Shown: positions 60,671 to 64,000 of the stretch, piece by piece
Position numbering within the stretch: position 1 is the first letter of the stretch
Layout: each line of letters opens with the position of its first letter
Origin: Sphingomonas koreensis
Lineage (GTDB): Bacteria > Pseudomonadota > Alphaproteobacteria > Sphingomonadales > Sphingomonadaceae
DNA: 64,000 nucleotides
Direction: 5' to 3'
NCBI GenBank assembly: GCA_006438735.1
Contig: RCZF01000001.1
Coordinates: 310,001 to 374,000 of the forward strand
The notes under the pieces: generated by a model
What the model saw: the letters and a program-made list of their open reading frames with translations, nothing else
Databases searched by the model: none
What the model was told of the DNA's origin: nothing
Position numbers and translations under genes: made by a program

Positions 60671-62530
60671 CTAGTTTTGCCCAAGTAGTTCCATCGATCG
60701 CTTGGGGTTGATCAGATGGCGGCGTCCGTCCGCGCTCGCGGTCGAGCCGTCCATGATCAGGCCAATCACCTCCAAAGGATGCAACGCCGGCTTCACCGCG
60801 AGCAGTTTTGCCGCAAGGTTGACGACTTCCGGCGACGCCATGGATGTGCCGGAAAAGCGCAATTTACTGCCGCCCGGCACCACCGATTCGACTTGGTATC
60901 CGTTGGCGTGCACCCGCACGGTTTTGCCGTAGCTGGTAAAGCCCGCCTCGTCTCCGGCGCGATCCACCGCGCCGACAGTGAGCAAATTGGGCAGTTCGAA
61001 CGTCGATGGGATGTCTTCGTTGAAGTCGGTGTCACTGTTCGAATTGCCCGCCGCCGATATGAATAAAACATCGGGCGCGCTTTTGAGCGCCGCGAGCAAG
61101 CCTGCTCGATCGATCTCGAACAAATGCTTGGCGAGTACCCTGCGCTCGGCGGCATCCTTGCCGATGCCATTTGACTCAAGTGCCTCTTCCATATCCGAAG
61201 GCTGGTTGCCCCAGCTCATGTTAACGACGCGCATGCCGTGGGTGCGAAACCAGTCGGCGTACGTTTGATACGCAGCCACCCGCCGCGCGATCAGCGCCTC
61301 GGTCGGCGCAGCAGGGATTGTGTGCCAGTCCCATCCCATCCGCGCCGTAGCCAGCCGGATTGCGGGGTTACCGGCCGCCGCGATCCCGGCGATGTGCGTT
61401 CCGTGTGCATAAAAGGCGCCGAAGAAACTCAATTCCTCGATAAACGGCGATACCTTGTCCGGTTCAATCGCTGCGATCTTTTCCAGAAACGCGTCGGCCG
61501 CCGGACTGTCAATTGCCGCGTCGAGATCCGACCATCCTTCCAGATCGGCGAGCCGCTCGGGATAGTGCGCTGCTTGGGCCGGCGTCAGCGCTATGAGCGG
61601 TCCATGCCCCGGCGTAAAACCGAGATCGAATGCCAAGCCGTGGAGGTCAAAGCGGGGGTCTGGATGCGGATCGGTATACAGCCTGCCTGGAAACAGCGAG
61701 AGGTCGACGCCTTCGTCCCAGATCGCAACATTGACCGGCGTAAACGCCTGATCGGCAGACAGAGTTACGTCGCGGGCGGCCCAGATGTCGGGTTTGTCCA
61801 CCCGGTTGGCTGCAATCAGATCGGTAAGCACAGCAATCGATTCGGCGCGCACGGGGAGCCATTCTCGCAACGCAAGGCGGGCAGAAATCAACGCCCAGGC
61901 GCGGTCGCTGCCGATCTCCCCGTTCGGCGAGAGGGCCGGGTTCACATAGGATGTGGTTCGACCGATCACGACCGGCCGGGTTTGAAGCTGTAGCCCGGTT
62001 TTGGTTTCCTTGATCGCATTGCTGATGGTGGACCACCGAAGCGATCTCAGGCGGGCGGCGTACGCTCGCGTAAACGCTTGCCGGAATGCCTTGCCCGACG
62101 ACTGTCCGGTGGCGGCGCGGGCGGCAAGCAGGGCGCGAGATCGAGGCGAATCCAGTGCAAGAGCGTCGGGCTTGTCCTCCAGTCTGTGAATTTGATCGAC
62201 GATCTCGGCCGCTTTGTGATCTTCATGCCGCAGCAACGCAATGTCGAGCAGCACGCCAAGCAAACCGCGCCGCGTGCCCCTGTCCTCGATCTCATAGCCA
62301 TTCAGGGTCTTGTCGACGTCGGCGGCCACCTTTTCGGCAAAGGCGTTGAATGCGGCATCGTCTGACGCGAGGAAGTCGGCAGCTTTACCAGCAATGTGGT
62401 AGCTATAGCGCGGCAGGTCATCTTGTGTCCGGGCAATCTTCTTTGCCGGGTCCTGCGCGCCGACGGCCGCCCCCGCCGGGATGACGACGAAACCGGAAAA
62501 GCAGGCAAGCGCAATCGCCAATCGTCGCAT
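60671..62530 (-). CDS. secreted subtilisin-like serine protease (S8), paralogue 2
   Basis: 619 residues from ATG 62530 with a signal peptide (RRLAIALACFSGFVVIPAGAAVGA). The layout is the same as paralogue 1 at 16870-18729: a novel N-terminal region starting ARTQDDLPRYSYHIAGKA (paralogue 1: VRTRDDLPRFTYPINGTA), then the protease domain. The triad is Asp272, His376 (HGTHIAG) and Ser563 (SGTSMASP). The Asp motif reads AIWDEGVDL, with Glu where S8 enzymes normally have Ser or Thr. Mobile-element relics lie just beyond its end and a prolyl oligopeptidase gene just upstream. Confidence 0.92.
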   Translation of the reverse strand: MRRLAIALACFSGFVVIPAGAAVGAQDPAKKIARTQDDLPRYSYHIAGKAADFLASDDAAFNAFAEKVAADVDKTLNGYEIEDRGTRRGLLGVLLDIALLRHEDHKAAEIVDQIHRLEDKPDALALDSPRSRALLAARAATGQSSGKAFRQAFTRAYAARLRSLRWSTISNAIKETKTGLQLQTRPVVIGRTTSYVNPALSPNGEIGSDRAWALISARLALREWLPVRAESIAVLTDLIAANRVDKPDIWAARDVTLSADQAFTPVNVAIWDEGVDLSLFPGRLYTDPHPDPRFDLHGLAFDLGFTPGHGPLIALTPAQAAHYPERLADLEGWSDLDAAIDSPAADAFLEKIAAIEPDKVSPFIEELSFFGAFYAHGTHIAGIAAAGNPAIRLATARMGWDWHTIPAAPTEALIARRVAAYQTYADWFRTHGMRVVNMSWGNQPSDMEEALESNGIGKDAAERRVLAKHLFEIDRAGLLAALKSAPDVLFISAAGNSNSDTDFNEDIPSTFELPNLLTVGAVDRAGDEAGFTSYGKTVRVHANGYQVESVVPGGSKLRFSGTSMASPEVVNLAAKLLAVKPALHPLEVIGLIMDGSTASADGRRHLINPKRSMELLGQN

Positions 62531-62600
62531 CTTCAAGTTCCCCTTTGAGAGAGCGCCACCCTACCGTTCCGTCGCGTCCCGCCAGTGACACCTTCAGTCG

Positions 62601-64000
62601 TCAATGCTCGCCATTCTCGCGCTGCGTTGCCCAAAGCGAGAAGGCACCCATGTCCGCGAATTCGTTCGCCAATTGCATCTGCGACGATCCCATCCCGTGG
62701 CCCTGATCGGTGTTGACCATGAACAGCACGGGGCCGCCGGCCGTTGCCGCTTGCGCGCGCGCGACGAACTTGGCCGGTTGCCAGGCGACCACACGGGGAT
62801 CGTTGAGCCCGGCGGTCAACAGCATCGGCGGATAAGCGACGCCGTGTTTGAGGTGATGGTAAGCGTCCATTTCCATCAGCGCGCGGAAACCTTCAGCCGT
62901 CTTCACGCTGCCGAACTCGGGCGTGTTGCCAACCCCGTTTGGCGTGAATTCGAACCGTGACATGTTCATCGCGCCGACATTGGCCGTGACAGAGGCCCAT
63001 AGATCGGATCGTTCGGTGACCGCGCGGCCAGCCATGATGCCGCCGGCAGACGCGCCGTGCAGCGAGATGCCGCCCTTTCGCGCCCAACCTTGCGCAATCA
63101 GATATTCCGCACAGTCGATCGCATCACGCCAGGTGTTGGGTTTGGTCGCCTGCTGCCCGGCATGCCACCAGTCGTCACCGAGTTCACCGCCACCGCGAAC
63201 ATGCGCAATGGCAATGACGAACCCCTGATCGAGAAACGCGGTGAACACGGGCAAGAACGGCACGTCGTTATTGGCGCCGTAGGCGCCATAGGCATCGAGC
63301 ACGACCGGTTGGCGACCGTCGCGCGGTGTTCCCTTCTTGTAGAATATCTCCAGCGGCACTTTCGCGCCGTCGCGCGCCGTCACCTCGACCGCCTCGGTGA
63401 TGTAATCTGCGGTCGGATAGGCCGCCGGCGGGGCCAGCCTCGTGTCGGCCACCGAGCTCCCTGCAAGATGCATCATTCGCCGCGGCGTGACGGCGTTTTC
63501 GAGCTCCATATAGAGGCCGTCGGCCGCCGGCGTCGCGAACTGGGCATAGCTCATGCCCGCAAACGGCAGCACCGCGCGCTTCACCTCGCCGCCAGCAGAG
63601 ATGAACCGCGCTTCGGCACCCTTCGTCCCGCGGCTGACGACATAGATGCCGTCCTTCGCCGCCAGGACCGCGTTCACGACGGAATCTTGCTCGGGCAGAA
63701 CTTCTCGCGCCGTGGTGATCGATGGGCTCATTGCGCTGGTTTCCACGATACGACCGCGCGATTTGTCGCGGACGAGCAGATACAGCCGATCGCCGGACAG
63801 GGCGAAGCCCTCGACCTTGTCATCCGCTCCGGCGACCGCCCGCCAATGTGCCTTCCCCGTCATCGCTTCGGCGAGCGGCGCGACATAAACGCGCTTGGCG
63901 CGGGCAACGCCGTTGGCGATCATCATCACTGCCTGGTCGCTACCCGGTTCGGCGACGATCGACGCGCTTTCGATGGGATCGAGCGGGACGTCGGCATCCT
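62601..64000 (-). CDS. prolyl oligopeptidase family serine peptidase (S9), 5' end cut by window edge
   Basis: The frame is open from the right edge to a stop at 62601, giving at least 466 residues; the true start is outside. The catalytic domain contains the nucleophile motif GASAGG (in ISLHGASAGGIMAGRAV), an Asp in AGLNDPRVVAWQPAKFVARAQ and a His in NTDQGHGMGSSQ. Upstream, beta-propeller repeats are visible (DKVEGFALSGDRLYLLVRDKSRGRIVE). This is the S9A prolyl oligopeptidase layout. It precedes the S8 paralogue 2 by 70 bases on the same strand, so the two may be co-transcribed. Confidence 0.93.
   Translation of the reverse strand, partial: DADVPLDPIESASIVAEPGSDQAVMMIANGVARAKRVYVAPLAEAMTGKAHWRAVAGADDKVEGFALSGDRLYLLVRDKSRGRIVETSAMSPSITTAREVLPEQDSVVNAVLAAKDGIYVVSRGTKGAEARFISAGGEVKRAVLPFAGMSYAQFATPAADGLYMELENAVTPRRMMHLAGSSVADTRLAPPAAYPTADYITEAVEVTARDGAKVPLEIFYKKGTPRDGRQPVVLDAYGAYGANNDVPFLPVFTAFLDQGFVIAIAHVRGGGELGDDWWHAGQQATKPNTWRDAIDCAEYLIAQGWARKGGISLHGASAGGIMAGRAVTERSDLWASVTANVGAMNMSRFEFTPNGVGNTPEFGSVKTAEGFRALMEMDAYHHLKHGVAYPPMLLTAGLNDPRVVAWQPAKFVARAQAATAGGPVLFMVNTDQGHGMGSSQMQLANEFADMGAFSLWATQRENGEH

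Overview
The window is GC-rich, dense chromosomal DNA of an alphaproteobacterium. The gene set suggests a sphingomonad: a KaiC-like ATPase, HWE-family kinases paired with single-domain receivers, many PAS proteins, small LuxR/HTH regulators and sphingomonad-style small secreted proteins. The taxonomic call is inference. I saw no rRNA, tRNA or CRISPR array by eye.

Left part (1-15,000): the end of a BLUF blue-light receptor is followed by a double-domain KaiC-like ATPase whose last codon overlaps a FixL-type histidine kinase. Then comes a bacterial cellulose synthesis operon in the order bcsR/P-like, bcsQ, bcsA::bcsB fusion, bcsC, bcsD, bcsZ, with nearly every junction overlapping. The bcsA::bcsB fusion is broken by one in-frame TAG at 7499-7501, where BcsB homologues would carry a tyrosine; the same frame continues as good BcsB protein. 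The operon is followed by relics: an IS5/IS427-type end and a decayed nitroreductase.

15,600-26,900: a receiver protein and small partner, a subtilisin-like (S8) protease with an unusual N-terminal region, a LuxR regulator, and a complete heavy-metal RND efflux set (TolC-like, adaptor, CzcA/CusA pump) headed by a His-rich small periplasmic protein. All of these lie on the minus strand.

27,000-37,600: small hypotheticals, RsgA, a TTG-start mini-gene, an HNH protein, a GST, a tautomerase divergent from an HxlR regulator, a receiver and HWE kinase, and a run of stress or membrane genes (low-affinity iron permease family, PepSY-like, YflT-type, GlsB/YeaQ type). A PAS-PAS-PAS-LuxR protein ends the stretch.

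37,900-56,900: a GH74 xyloglucanase-type glycosidase, a Tat-type berberine-bridge-like flavoprotein, a membrane LytTR regulator, a DUF6933 protein, tandem intrinsic terminators, an NTF2-like protein, a methyltransferase, a large multi-PAS hybrid kinase preceded by a ComP-like sensor with no kinase core, another HWE kinase and receiver pair, and several small genes including one with a frameshift.

56,900-64,000: a class-C beta-lactamase-like hydrolase divergent from a LytS/LytTR two-component pair, a patch of mobile-element debris (IS3 OrfA piece, tyrosine recombinase C-terminus whose catalytic Tyr codon is now TAA), a second S8 protease paralogous to the first, and a prolyl oligopeptidase cut by the window edge.

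The main themes are cyclic-di-GMP-controlled exopolysaccharide, unusually dense signal transduction, and several genes damaged by single point changes.
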